Shown: one piece after another, positions 33,799-45,628 of the stretch
How the letters are laid out: each line of letters starts with the position of its first letter
How positions within the stretch are numbered: the first letter of the stretch is position 1
From: Pollenia angustigena
Lineage: Eukaryota > Arthropoda > Insecta > Diptera > Polleniidae
Direction: 5' to 3'
NCBI GenBank assembly: GCA_930367215.1
Contig: OV884059.1
Span: forward strand, 25,754,945-25,818,944
DNA: 64,000 nt
Program-made: the position numbers and the translations under genes
Notes under the pieces: model-generated
What the model was told of the DNA's origin: nothing
The model's input: only the letters and a program-made list of their open reading frames with translations
Databases searched by the model: none

Positions 33799-33799
33799 T

Positions 33800-35610
33800 T
33801 TTATTAAAAACAAATTTCTACTGTTGCTTCTTTCTTTCACACTACGTACTGCGATTAATACTAGCAGTGCTTACAAAGCATTAAAAAAAGCTTATAAATA
33901 TTTGCAAAATTAAAATTTCAACTTGCGTGAAATTATGAAAGCCCATGACTAAAAACCGTTTTTTATACAAGGACATTGCCATTTTACAGACAAGAAAAGA
34001 AGAAGACAGACAGACAGAAAAACCCCCCAAAAAGAGTATGTACACATATGTGTACTGTGTTTTTACTCATGGTACTGTTTATTTTACAAATACTTTTTTG
34101 TTTAAATTTCTAAAGCATCTTCTTGCTTATTAAACTTGAACCCTGTGATTAGTACGAAAAAAGAACACTTGCACTTGAAACCAAACTTTTTTTTTTGTAC
34201 CGTTGTCATCTTCGTACCATACGTGTTTTTTCTCTAGTGTACTTACGGAACCATACAAGTTTTCAAAAAGTACACGTTCAGACAGCTGGGTGGTACTTGT
34301 GTTTTGTACTGTGTTTGTTGTACATGAAGTTTGTAAGAAAGAGACTGTTTAAGTATAAAAAGCAAAACTGTATGCCAGTCAGTCATTCTGCCTGTCACGT
34401 TTTTTCTCTTATAACAACAGCTGCTGCTGTATGGGACTTGCTACCGATTTCTGAGCACCTAATTAACGGCCAGCAGTTGGTAGGAACAAGAAAATGAAAG
34501 TTATCGGAACAACAACAACAAAAGAACTTGACTTGTATGGTTGTTGCCGGTATAAATTGGTGGGACCACTTTTATTTATTTCTTCGATGTCGCATATTTT
34601 GTCAATGCGAAAAAGTAGCCCTATGTTGTGTTTGCAAATAACCAGGAATAAATAAATATTCAAAATCATATGTGAAAACAATAATTTCTCGCCTGGGTAC
34701 TCCCCTCTAGCTGCCTGGGAAAGTACATCAATTGCCTTAGTGGCCAAATGTGGATGGATTCTGCGCATTGCCAAATTCTAAATAGAAAAAAGTTCTCTTT
34801 TTAGCTTTTTATTTTAATGGCGGGGCGTAATATCTGACTGGCATTGTTGTTGATTTGTGAATTAAAAAAGAAATTCTAAAGATTTTTCAAATATTTTTGC
34901 CATAGAATTTCATTCAGTTGTTTGTTGTTCATTGGTGTCTATTGAGGGTGGGCGAAAATTTTTCAAATTTCTAAACATTTGTGGCAAAAGATGCGCTCCT
35001 AACGTAAAAAAATGTCTATTTTCAAAATTTTGTCGTAAAGTTTTTGTAAAAAGAAAATTTATATCAAGTATAGATAGATTTTACTATAAAAACAGCTTTC
35101 CTTTTTTGTTTAAGGGTTGAACAGAATTTAAAATATAAGCAGATAATTTTTAGGTTAGAAAGAAAATAAAAGGCAAACAAACGTTGCACCACTGTTAGTT
35201 CGTATTACTGGTTCGTCTTCTTGTGAGCGCCTATGCTTTATTCCTCAAGTTCTTTAATAGGTATTTAAGATAATAAGAATTGTTCATATTAGCATATACC
35301 TATGTAGACCAATTTATAGTGTTGGCCATAGAATAGTCTAGTCGAGCCGACAATCTAGTTAAAACCATATTACAGTCTAAAGTTCACACTTTGTCTAGTT
35401 TGAAAATAGTTTATCTAGTCTGCAGGCTCAATAACACTGTTTTTGAAACTTACGAAATAAAAAGTATTAAATAAAATTTTAAGATCTTCGACTTTCAAGA
35501 AAATTCCAAACAGGATTTTGAAATTGTATAAATTTTTCGCCCCCTATAAAAAAATTTCAAATATCTAGTTCCAAGATCATTAGTATATTTTCATTTTCTA
35601 TTTTGAAACA
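33800..35610. other. Tract with no gene identified
   Basis: The three frames of 60-100 codons here lack recognisable domains. AGACAGACAGA at 34005-34018 is simple sequence. A CTAGTC-rich stretch at 35330-35440 may be a decayed element with AGTGTT-like ends. Confidence 0.3.
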
Positions 35611-35861
35611 TACATAAATGGTTAAATTGTAAGGGCCGATGTTGAATGTGAACCACACCTAAACGCCAAGTTTTTTTCCGAATTTTATTTGACATTTCTC
35701 TATTTCAGACTTACTCAATTTGAACCATGGAGAGATACACAATCCAACAACGTGTTAAAGTTATCCAGACTTATTATGAAAATGGGCGTTCAAATCAAAA
35801 TGCATATCGTGCACTTCGTGATTTTTTTGGTCAATTTGATCGTCCAAATGTGCGTACAATC

Positions 35862-37267
35862 CAGTGTTACCACCAGCAAAATTCAAAATTACACTTGAGA
35901 TGAAGCAAAATTACCCGATTTAAATGAAATTACACCTGATATAAAATTTAAGTTTTATAAAATAAAAAGATATTTACAAAGAAGCAAAGACACAACAAAC
36001 TCATTAAAACAAGATCAATATTAGTCAAGCTGTTAATTTTATTTAAATTAACAAAAATAACATTAAAGACTTAAAAAAAAATTGATAAAACATAAAATAA
36101 AACTGCTTAAATAATGAGTTTAACTTCCACATTTGGTTGATATATGTATTTTGGGAAGGATTAAAATGTTCCTTGTCATTGCTTTATAATGGATGCTTTC
36201 TAGCCCCATAGAGCTTACGAAAGGTTAGCTGTCAAACGAACTGCCATACTGTTTTCACTTTTTGAACAGGCACATCATCATGAATAAATAGATTCATGCT
36301 TGAACAACGCCACCAAATTTTCCAAATATACTTTGAAAATCAGCCATCGATTTTCGCAACTTAAGGGTGACTTCATGATTTTAATAGCGCAACTTTTTTC
36401 ACAAATGAAGGCGATGTGTTGATTTAGAGAAAATAAACTGTTCATTTGACTTCAAGACCGTGCGATGTGACACTTATTGATTGTTTTCCGTAGGGCTGTG
36501 AAGTCAGTGGTTAATGCTGATAAGCCAGCAGCAATCGGTGTCTTGGAGGTCAACATTGTTCATTTTATTCGAAAAAGAGAAACAAAATTGGACGTCTGCA
36601 ATGCGTTTCGTCAGGGACAGGCGCGGTGTTCTATTTGTTTTAAATCAGTTTCAAATGGTAATACCGTGTATCAATCTGCATTTTAAATTTCATGGTCTTA
36701 AAAAATACCCTTTATACCTTATTTAGTAAACAAAATGCCTGCAGAGTTTTATACAACTGTCCCTTTCGTAATTCAGTTTAACAACTGTAAAGGGCGTTAA
36801 ATATTCTTTAAACTAAAACATTAAAAAGTAGCAAGATACAAATTAAATTAATTATATGTTGCAATATTGGAAACATATCTTCCCCCAGGCAAGTTTTTAG
36901 TTTGAATAACTTTTTTCAATAAACTTCAGATTCTAAGTCACTATGATAGGCATCTTTATCCAAATCTAAGGATCCATCATGCGACATTCATTACCAAACA
37001 TTTGAAAATATATGTATGTTTATTGATTGAAGTCGCTTCTTAAAAAGAAACCTAGACTTTGGTTCAGAAGGCTGTGCATTTCTTAGCAACAATATTTAAA
37101 AAGAAATAAATGTCATCACTGAAATCGAATCTTGATTTTATTAATGCATCTGAAGTAATAATTTCAAATTACACCTGAATTACACCTAAGAGAAATTACC
37201 CACGCTCTACCCACGACCGTAAAAATTATACCAAATTCGGGTAATTACCCACAAAGTGGCAACACTG
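35862..37267. mobile_element. hAT-type element inside the mariner transposase
   Basis: Ends CAGTGTTACCAC and CAGTGTTGCCAC (inverted) with a perfect 8-bp duplication GTACAATC at 35854-35861 and 37268-37275. TTACACCTGA-like words recur near both ends (35890-35940, 37170-37190). It is 1406 bp and holds its own relic mariner at 36280-36640. No hAT transposase. Confidence 0.92.
36280..36640 (+). pseudogene. Internally deleted mariner relic within the hAT element
   Basis: LEQRHQIFQIYFENQPSIFA near 36294 matches mariner N-termini seen at 32610 and 61006. Further on, SRPCDVTLIDCFP and VNADKPAAIGVLEVNIVHFI match the C-terminal part (CDLTPLDFFLW, VDKPATIQELKDEIIRHI) of the transposase at 38000-38110. 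The catalytic middle is gone. It is mariner sequence inside a hAT element that is itself inside a mariner. Confidence 0.65.
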
Positions 37268-38333
37268 GTACAATCGCAAAAATCGTGGAAAAATTCGAAC
37301 AAACCGGGTCTGTAGAAGATGTGAGAACACCAGTGCATGCTCGTACAGCTCGTACTGCAGAAAATATTCCTGCTGTTCGCGATAGTGTGGCTGAAGAGCC
37401 GTCCACCTCAACTCGTCGTCGTGCCCAACGATTGCACCTCTCACGCTCGTCGTTGATGAACATTATGTATAAATACTTGAATTTACACGCTTACAAGGTG
37501 CAATTGGCTCAAGAACTAAAGCCTCTTGACCATTCCAAATGTCGTGAATGGGCAGAATGGTGGCAAGAAATGGCAACAGTGGATGATCAATTTTCGAAGA
37601 AAATCATCTTCAGTGATGAGGCACATTTTCACCTCAGTGGATTCGTCAATAAACAGAATTGCCGCATTTGGGCGAATGAGAATCCAAGAGTGATTGTCGA
37701 AAAACCAATGCACCCACAAAGAGTGACTGTTTGGTGCGGTTTATGGGCTGGCGGCATCATCGGGCCGTATTTTTTCCAAAATGAGGCCGGTCAGGCAGTT
37801 ACTGTGAATGGTGTTCGCTATCGTGAGATGATAACGAACTTTTTATGGCCCGAATTGGAAGATATGGATGTGGACGATATGTGGTTTCAGCAGGACGGTG
37901 CCACTTGCCACACAGCTAACGAAACAATGGCTCTTTTGCGCAACAAATTCAATGGCCGTGTTATCTCACGTAATGGCGATGTCAATTGGCCGCCAAGATC
38001 ATGTGATTTGACACCGTTGGACTTTTTTCTTTGGGGTTATTTGAAAGAAAAGGTGTACGTCGATAAGCCAGCAACAATTCAAGAGCTAAAGGATGAGATA
38101 ATTCGGCACATTAACGGCATAGAACCTCCATTATGCCTCAGGGTCATCGAAAATTTGGACCATCGGATGGAGGTGTGCCGCCGTGGTCGCGGCGCCCGTT
38201 TGGCCGATATTTTGTTCCATACATAATTGAGTAATACCAATATATCATAATAAAATAAAATTACAATAATTTCCTAAATAGTTTGTGTTTTATTCAAAAT
38301 CAACATCGGCCCTTGAAATTTAACCACCCTTTA

Positions 38334-39406
38334 TATGTATATATATACTTTGTACTCACCTGACTTATAATCCAAGTCACTGTTTGTATGCTTAAAATCC
38401 AAAATGTTTTTGCAAAAACAAATTAGACAAATTAGTCATTGTCGAAAGTTGTTAACAATAACTCTAACCTGTCCGCAAGTTCCCAACTAGATAAAGAAAA
38501 GTTCACTATTAAGTCGTCCGATTTGTCAAAAAAAACCTATAAAAGTATGATAGTCGGGTATGTTCTAGAATCCGAATCAATTTTTGGCTTTTTGAAATTG
38601 ACATCCACATTTTTGTATTAGTTTTTAATTAGAGTAGAAGAATCGATATGTGATAACATTATTAACAAAATCTTGGGTTTTTAGTTTGATATGTTCTTTA
38701 TTAAATTTAATCAAAAAAAACATATTTATTGTTACACAATTATTAATGCATAAATAATTTTATTTTACATTTTTCGAATTTATTCTATGAGCTAAATTTC
38801 AGTTATGTATTTTATAAAGCTTTTTTGTAATAGTTCTATTCCTACAATTTTTCAGAAATGACTTTATTTTATTTATCCGAAAATTTTATTTTTTTAAAGT
38901 TCGGCAAAAACGACTTAAGTCAAAAACTATGTATAGTTTTTCGTAATGTAAGATTAAAGATTATTTACTCCATTATTTTATAAAGCGCAAATAATTACGA
39001 TTGGAAGCAGTTCTTCTACACTTAAGTAATTGATTTCAAACGAAAGAGTTGGCAAATTAAGTTAAATCCAATAAATCACTAAAAATGCTTTTTGCCAAAC
39101 TTCCAAGAATTATACTCAGACTAACCTTAATTCGTAATTATTTTGAGAAGACCTTCTTGAAGTCTTCAAAGTAGATGCGACAATGCAAGGCCTTGGTCTC
39201 CAATAACACGCCGTGCCGTGTAAATTAGAAATAAAGTTGGAATGCGGCTGGGAAGCCTAATGTCTGCACAAAAAGACTTTTAGATTGCATCTTTACTCCC
39301 TCTTTTTCCCGCTGGGTTCATTTACGGTAAACACATACACAGCAGCTACCATGTTGACATCTTCAAGTTCTATATTTAATTCATTCACTCTTATTTTTGT
39401 ATATGG
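38334..39406. other. AT-rich tract, no gene seen
   Basis: No frame above 60 codons with a motif and no paired ends. A slightly GC-richer patch at 39170-39260 is unassigned. Confidence 0.35.
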
Positions 39407-39409
39407 TAA

Positions 39410-39559
39410 GTCCCAATTCACAAGTCTTGCAAGTCTTATTGATCAGCTTGCTACTTTATAACGAGAGTGAAGAGAGGAAAATAAACGTTTCTCTCTCGCT
39501 CTCTCTCGCCTATAAGGTAGCAAGCCTATCAATAAGACTTGCAACGTGTGAATTGGCAC
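39410..39559. mobile_element. TWA hairpin MITE, copy c
   Basis: Ends GTCCCAATTCACAAGTCTTG and GTGCCAATTCACACGTTGCA (inverted), TAA at 39407-39409 and 39560-39562, 150 bp. The arms hold CTTATTGATCAGCTTGCTAC and the centre is a CTCTCTCGC tract. Same family logic as copies a, b and d, with a different middle. Confidence 0.85.
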
Positions 39560-39939
39560 TAAGCTCTCTTCGTATCTATTTGAGTGCTTCGCATTTAAAT
39601 ATATATTGTGCGCTTTGAGTAAAGGCAAACAAGTGGGCTATTCAAAGCAAACATCTAGTAGGCTAGTGAATACCTACCTTAACTACTACTTAAACTTATG
39701 ATCTAGAGTTTTATTTTCAAAAATATCACTTACATTTTAATATAATACAATTCAATTTTAGTCTATCATATTCATACATATTCTATATTACAGTCTTATA
39801 AGAAGAATAATTAATAAATAACAATAATTTTTATTTACAATAATCTCACCCACTGTAAATTGTTTCGCTTTCAACCCACTGTACCATTTGTACATATAAG
39901 TAAAAAAAAATTTAACTAAAAAAAATAATGTCACTAAAG

Positions 39940-40450
39940 TAAACAAAATGTCTCCCACAAACTCATTCTCAAAGTTCTGTTCGCCTGGTCTGTTAGTGAC
40001 TCACATGACGCGATTTCGACACTACACATGGCGTGTTGCGTTGCGGTAGCCCAACAACAAACGGCAGTTGAAGACAACAAAAACACATGAGGTCGTTCAG
40101 TCGCCTGATTATGAACAAACAACAAACAACCAACCACAAACAAACAAAAAAGTCCGTACCGTCTGCATTGTGTGTGTTTGTGATGTGTTTGCATGATGAA
40201 AACGACAACAGAAAAAGAAATCGCATGCAATTTAAATATCAGACGATATTAATTTTTAAATATTACTGTTGTCTCTTTCCTTCTTTAGGGATTTTATAGG
40301 CTTAATTTGTTTTGAGTTAAAAATTTTGTGTTTTCGAAAGTTTATTGCTAATTATGATTGCCTGATAACTTAGTGACTCACATGACGCGATGTTTTCACA
40401 TTTTGTTTGGCTAGCGAAAAGAAGACGACAACAACAACAACAATGAGTTT
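39940..40450 (+). promoter_or_regulatory. Duplicated AP-1-like motif region
   Basis: GTGACTCACATGACGCGA occurs at 39996-40013 and again at 40374-40391 on the same strand. TGACTCA is the consensus AP-1/bZIP site, and TGACGC follows five bases after its end. CAACAACAA runs follow each. The surroundings look like upstream regulatory or leader sequence, but no gene is proven. Confidence 0.3.
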
Positions 40451-40889
40451 TTTTATTAGCAACCAACCATATGACATTTTTTAAAAAGAGCAACAAAAAA
40501 AACAATCACTCGAACGTAACCAACAAACCAACCAAACAGATTGTTGTTGTTGGCCCAACAATCAAAAACAATTCATAAGCGTGTGTGGGTTTGTAAAATT
40601 TGAATCAAACGTGTTGTTGGCAGGGTGTCTTTTTGTCTGCTGTATAATAGATTTTGTTTTCAACACAGCTGTTTGCCGTTCACTTTAACCGTCACTCATA
40701 CGTTTGTGTGTGACGTTTGTTTTTCTTCGTTGTCTGTCTCTCTTTAATTTTGTTTTTATTGTGTTTTTGTTTCAGAATGTAGAAGAAAAAACAACACCAA
40801 CCACTCAACATCATGATTTTTAACATTATATTATGCGGCAGCCAATCGAATAACCTGGCGGGAATAAATTTTTGTTACTAACACTCGCT

Positions 40890-41036
40890 GAAATTTCTGT
40901 TCGCCTGTCAACTTCGGGTGGATTTTACGCGCGAAACCAAAAAACTTACCGTACGTGTACCAGCTAGTTAGTCAGCCAGCCAGCCGCAACAAACAACGTA
41001 GCCAGTCGAAAGTCACCTGCAAAAAACACGCGTTAA
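40890..41036 (+). other. Possible non-coding first exon
   Basis: A locally GC-richer stretch (TTTTACGCGCGAAACC, GTACGTGTACCAG, CAGCCAGCCAGCC) with CAACAAACAACG ends in AAAA followed by GTAAGTGTG, a good donor match, at 41037. No ATG-led frame of length is present. The TTCTGTTCGCCTG motif at its start also occurs at 39975. Reading it as a leader exon is a guess. Confidence 0.25.
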
Positions 41037-41449
41037 AAGTAAGTGTGCTTTTTTACTTACTCTATCATCCTATCTATTATATACTTCAAAACGTGTGCTC
41101 GTGGATTTCATTGGTAGCAGCCCAACACACAAACAGACAGATAAGCGCTTTTCTGCCGGCCACGAAACTTCCACCCCAAATAATTATGATGTTAATGGAT
41201 TAGAGCTGCCATGCTAGCAGCATGGCATTTTAATAAAATTGAGATTTTAATGCCGTATGGTTGAGAAAGATATACCTCGTCGACCAGCATTTCTTCAATT
41301 TGAGTCCTAAAGTGTGTCAAATCAACATGGTTTTCTTCTCAAGCAGCAAATAGGAAAAATAAAAAGTTTTTTGTCTCTCCTGAAAAATTTGTTAAAAGGG
41401 AGTTAGCAGGTTAACACTCTAAGCCGACGATATGTATATATATGTACAT

Positions 41450-41839
41450 ATCAGAGCTGTAAATGAATCATTCATTTTTGAATTAATTCGTGAATCATTC
41501 ATGCATTGAATTAGCAAAATTTGAATTATTTCTTTTTACGCAAATAAATGAATTGAATGAAATTTGAGTCAATTCAAATGAATCAATTCAATTCAAATGA
41601 ATCGGTAAAATGAATTGCAATTCACTTTAAGAAATTCGTTTGAATTGGAAACGAATTGCAATTCATTTTACAAATTCATTTGAATTGGAAAACGAATTGT
41701 AATTCATTTCTGTCTAATTCATTTGAATTGACTCAAATTTCATTCAATTCATTTATTTGTGTGAAAAGAATTTATTCAAAATTTGCTAATTCATTAATAA
41801 ATTAAGATCAAAAATTAATGATTCATTTACAACTCTGAT
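41450..41839. mobile_element. 390-bp hairpin MITE rich in GAATTG/CAATTC
   Basis: Ends ATCAGAGCTGTAAATGAATC and ATCAGAGTTGTAAATGAATC are inverted, and ACAT flanks both sides (41446-41449, 41840-41843). The arms consist of many CAATTCAAATGAAT-like words, so the whole folds on itself. Confidence 0.85.
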
Positions 41840-41984
41840 ACATATGTATAAACTAAACTATGTATATTTATTTCTATTTTTATCCAGGTTGGCAACCGAA
41901 ACGGATTTCGATATCAAAATTAAAATATTTGCTAGTCGCTATAGGTTTCGGTGTTTTAACTATATCGGCATAAAAATTTTATAC

Positions 41985-42480
41985 CGGTGGCTTATCAGCC
42001 GCATCTTTGATACCCTCCACCAAGTGTTCGAATATTTCAGGAGTGGCCTTTATATGGGATCTATAAATTATAAGCCAATCTGTATAAAAACGGACCTCAC
42101 AGTATTATAATTCTTTGCCTAATTTAAATAAAATACTGTGATTTATTTCATAAATATTATTAGGCCTATTAAAGTTATTTTCAGGAATGGATTTATATTG
42201 ATCCTATTGTAAATTAAGAATCGTTCATCACAAAATTATGATTATATAAGTCCAAATTTTAATACAATAAGTAATACAGATTTTTTAGAATTTAATTCTT
42301 CCTAAATTGATTCTTGAAAGGCCGCTTTATATGGGACCAGTTATAAATAATGGACTGATTGACTTTCACAAAAGTTATATACATTTAAAAATTTGAAAAT
42401 TATGTGATTCAAAAAGGTGTTATTCATAAGTATATATGGCCACCTTAAAATGTTTATTCCCCCCATTCAGCATTCGAATA
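41985..42480 (+). repeat. TTCGGC-family fly repeat, copy A (degenerate)
   Basis: TTGATACCCTCCACCAAGTG and TTATATGGGA match the copies at 42500 and 58440. The head is decayed (CGGTGGCTTATCAGCCGCAT). It runs head-to-tail into the next copy. Confidence 0.6.
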
Positions 42481-42481
42481 A

Positions 42482-43690
42482 AACTTGTTTAAAACCAATA
42501 TGAGTGATATCTTCGGCTGTGTCGAATCATTGATACCCTTCACCGACAGTTAGAATATTTCAGGAGTATGCTCTGTGATATATAAGTTAATAAATAATTA
42601 ATCAAGTGTGTAATAGAAATCGATTTTGAAAACGAAACGTTTTAAAACCGATAATGTCGTACTCAGTATCTTTAAAAATGGATTTATAATGCATTTTTCT
42701 CTTATTTAAAAACGACTAAAAGCGATGGTCTTAAATCGAACGATTTTCATGACATACCTGAATTTATCTTTAAAAGCTAAAAAATGGCTTGTTGTTATTT
42801 CTGGCTTTAGGCATATTTAAATGGTTTTCCATATGGATTAGGTAAATTATGCACCGATTTTAACACAGAATTTGACAGTGTGATTTCTTGTCTTCTAAAA
42901 CTATGACAGACAAAATTTTACTACAAGAGCACTAATCGTTACGGTTTTAGACGTACTAAAATGTTTTTCGAGAGTGAATTTATATGAGGCGTACGTTAAA
43001 TTATAGGACCGATCTTCATGAAATCTAACATTGTGATTTCTAGTCTTACTTAACTGTAACACACCAAATTTTATAACAATTGCCATATTTTTGACCGGTA
43101 TTAGGAGTACTAAACTATTTTCCAAGAGTGGATTTATATGGGACCTATGGTAAATTATGCGGAGTTTTTTCTAGTCCTATTAATTTGTGACAGACCAAAT
43201 TTTATTCCACTAGCATTAAGCTTCGTACTGCTACTATTACTCCCTGCTAACTGAGCCTTTAGTCGTTATGGTTTGAGACGTACTAAAGTGTTTTCCGTGT
43301 GTAGGCTTTCAATGGGTTCCATAGTAAATTTTGTTCACGAAATTTAGTAGTATGATTTCTAGTCATATAAAACAAATTTGTGCATTTTGCCACAATTTAT
43401 ATTAGTTTCTGTAACCAAATTAAATTTTTTTTTATGATTCATAGCTCTTAGCGCCTACTGAACCGATTTTTCTGGATTTCAATTGCAGACTGTTTAGAAG
43501 AACTAGAAACAATTTAACACCAAAATTGTTCTTTTTCTTGAAACGTTCGTAAGTGAGCTAGATTTTAACAGACGGATAAACGGACAGACATACGTACTTA
43601 GAATTACTCAAGGTCCCAGGGTGTGTGAGATGAATATTAAAAAAGTTTCACACGGTACTTCACCACTAGTGGCGTAGGGTGTACATAATA
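42482..43690 (+). repeat. TTCGGC-family fly repeat, copy B
   Basis: The head ATCTTCGGCTGTGTCGAATC then CCCTTCACCGACAG is followed by three or more internal units of about 150 bp, each holding TTTATATGGG, a TAAATTAT stretch, GATTTCTAGTC and an ACCAAATTTTA motif. It ends with GTTTCACACGG and ACTTCACCACTAGTGG. Same architecture as 58378-59345. Non-coding. Confidence 0.75.
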
Positions 43691-43809
43691 AAAAACGTTT
43701 TTTTAAATTGAAGAAAAAAAAAAACTCAAACAATTCTGCCAAAAACAGAGAAACGCAAAGAAAAAAAAGCTTTGTCGCCTCGCCGCCTGTTTGTTGTTTT
43801 TGTTTGCAG

Positions 43810-44075
43810 TGTTCACAAACGAGATCTATTCATTAGGCTCACAGAAATATCAGCAAAGAACCAAAGACTCGACTAACAAATAAGAAAATGTTAAAACTAA
43901 ACAACAACTAATGGAAAACACAAAAAAGCACTTTTGAAAACATAAACACACATTCATACCCTAATAAAGTTTGCTATTGACAAAAACAAAAACCAAAACA
44001 ACAAAAAAACTGCTTAAACACACAAACAAAAAGCACTAAAGAAAAAAACATCCTACCAACAAAAAGAGAAGGCAA
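43810..44075 (+). other. Possible non-coding exon
   Basis: It is preceded by a T-rich tract ending TTTTTGTTTGCAG (acceptor-like, AG at 43808-43809) and followed by GTAAGTAAGT at 44076 (donor-like). The text between is A/C-rich with repeated AACAAC and AAACAC, as in fly leaders, and has no long frame. Splice signals alone are weak evidence. Confidence 0.25.
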
Positions 44076-44594
44076 GTAAGTAAGTGAACAAGAAAATAAA
44101 TAAATGATTTTTTCCCCTTAGTACTTAAGTGTGTGTTGTTTTTGTTTTTTTTTGTATTTCTTAAATTTTGCAGTTAAACCGGCCGACCATTCTAGGAACT
44201 TGCCCTAGATGCAGTAATAGGTAAACAGAAATTAAAGCAGTAGGACGACCTAATTTCAAAATATATATAAAAGAAAAAGAGGAATATAAAAAATTGTACT
44301 TGCAACTTGTTTTAATCAAACTTCGGGCAAACATACGAACAAGGTGTACTTGTGTGAACGTTGTAAGCAAGCATAAACCTGCTTCTAATGTTGTACAACA
44401 TGTTTGACTTAACAAGTTTAAAACAAAACTGGAACAAAACATTTATTGATGTGAAAGTAGCGATTAAAAACTTAAATCGAGATTTAAAATTAGTGAAATA
44501 AAATCAAGGGGACAAATGATAGAATGTAATACCTATAAATCAGAGACCGGCAAAAGTACTACAGTAGTTTTGACTTAACTGCCCTTTGTTTACG

Positions 44595-44912
44595 TGCACT
44601 TTTGACTTAACTGCATAAAATTGATAATTTTTGGAATTATTCTTTCTAATTCCATACAAATTCCTTTTTTTAAGTGCACTTTCTATACCTGCACATTTAA
44701 GATAAATGCACAAAATTTTTGGCATTTTAAAATAATTTTCATACAAAAACTCAAAGTTAGCTGCACTTTGACTTAACTGCCCAAAATAAATATTTTCTGG
44801 AATTATTCTTCAAAATCCTTGTTTACGTGCATTTTGTATACCTGCACATTTTTCATATTTTTGAGCAGCTTTAAAATATTTTCATACAAAACATCAAAGT
44901 TAGCTGCACACA
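44595..44912 (+). repeat. 168-bp tandem duplication
   Basis: GCACTTTTGACTTAACTGC at 44595 and GCACTTTGACTTAACTGC at 44763 open two units that also share GGAATTATTCTT, TACCTGCACATTT and a TTTTCATACAAAA tract. Moderately diverged. Confidence 0.75.
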
Positions 44913-45628
44913 TAAAAATATATGGTGACCACTTTTTCACATAAATCTTCAATTTAAGCTATTTATAAAAGTATAAATCGCAATTATTTTGTTTTCATAG
45001 GTACATTTTGATGTTCTTTGTGAATTCTCATTGTTTTTGTTAATGTTTCTTTTATATTAAATAAACATATGTACCTACATACATGTATAAAATGATCTGT
45101 AATTTCCCAGCTAGCATAGGCTGTTTGTTAGACGATTATGTTTAATATATAACTCCTAAAAGAATCTTCTGATGATTATCTGACGAGTAACAAAAACATC
45201 TAAATCTTTTTTAAATTTATTTATTTTTTTTGACACGCTCGTCTTTAAATCTTGGAAAGAACCTTTTGGGACTCTCTGTAAGAGTTTTTGAAGTATGAAA
45301 ATGCTATTTCCAATACAATTTTAATAAAACAAACCGACCTAAGGAACTGTAAAAAAGGATTTTCCGACAGGATGGTGTTGATTTCGCGACTTTAAGTTTT
45401 GTTTTATAGAAATTGTATGAAAATTAGAAGTTTTGGCATGAAAAATACGCCTGATGCCCTTATTTAGGTAGCTTAGTCATACGGCTGAGCATTGCACGAG
45501 TTGTACAATAATACTTACATGAGTCTCATACGACTCTTGGCATGCTTTTTGAAAGATTCGTTAGATAATCTCAACAAACATATATCATAAACAATTCCCT
45601 TTACGATTAATATAAGTGTTTTTCATTC

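Larger units (their letters stand above)
35727..38226 (+). pseudogene. rosa-like DD41D mariner transposase, split by an insertion
   Basis: Exon-like piece 1 (35727-35861) is 45 codons from ATG (MERYTIQQRVKVIQTYYENG) and piece 2 runs 37276-38226. The two are in the same frame once the insert and one duplication are ignored, giving 361 codons and no stop. Piece 1 and the start of piece 2 form the helix-turn-helix DNA-binding region. The DDE/D motifs are IIFSDEAHFHL, MWFQQDGATCHTA and CDLTPLDFFLWGYLK. I count 41 residues between the second and third D, the signature of the rosa family first described from a Ceratitis fruit fly. Cut-and-paste transposition at TA would be its role. As it stands the insert truncates it, though piece 2 keeps all three catalytic residues. 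Confidence 0.92.
35617..38333 (+). mobile_element. DD41D rosa-like mariner, interrupted by a hAT-type element
   Basis: Inverted ends TGGTTAAATTGTAAGGGCCG (from 35619) and TGGTTAAATTTCAAGGGCCG (reverse complement, ending 38326) match over 27 bp with two mismatches. A TA lies near each outer limit. Without the inserted element the mariner is about 1.3 kb, the expected size. It carries a full transposase gene in two pieces. Confidence 0.9.

Noticed and set aside
34195..34774. Two overlapping frames of about 100 codons on opposite strands
   Set aside because: No motif on either strand; typical chance frames of a less AT-rich patch.
35330..35450. Extra hAT MITE with AGTGTT ends
   Set aside because: Only six terminal bases match, and no 8-bp duplication is present.
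37226..37719. Minus-strand frames opposite the mariner transposase
   Set aside because: Shadows of the well-supported plus-strand transposase.
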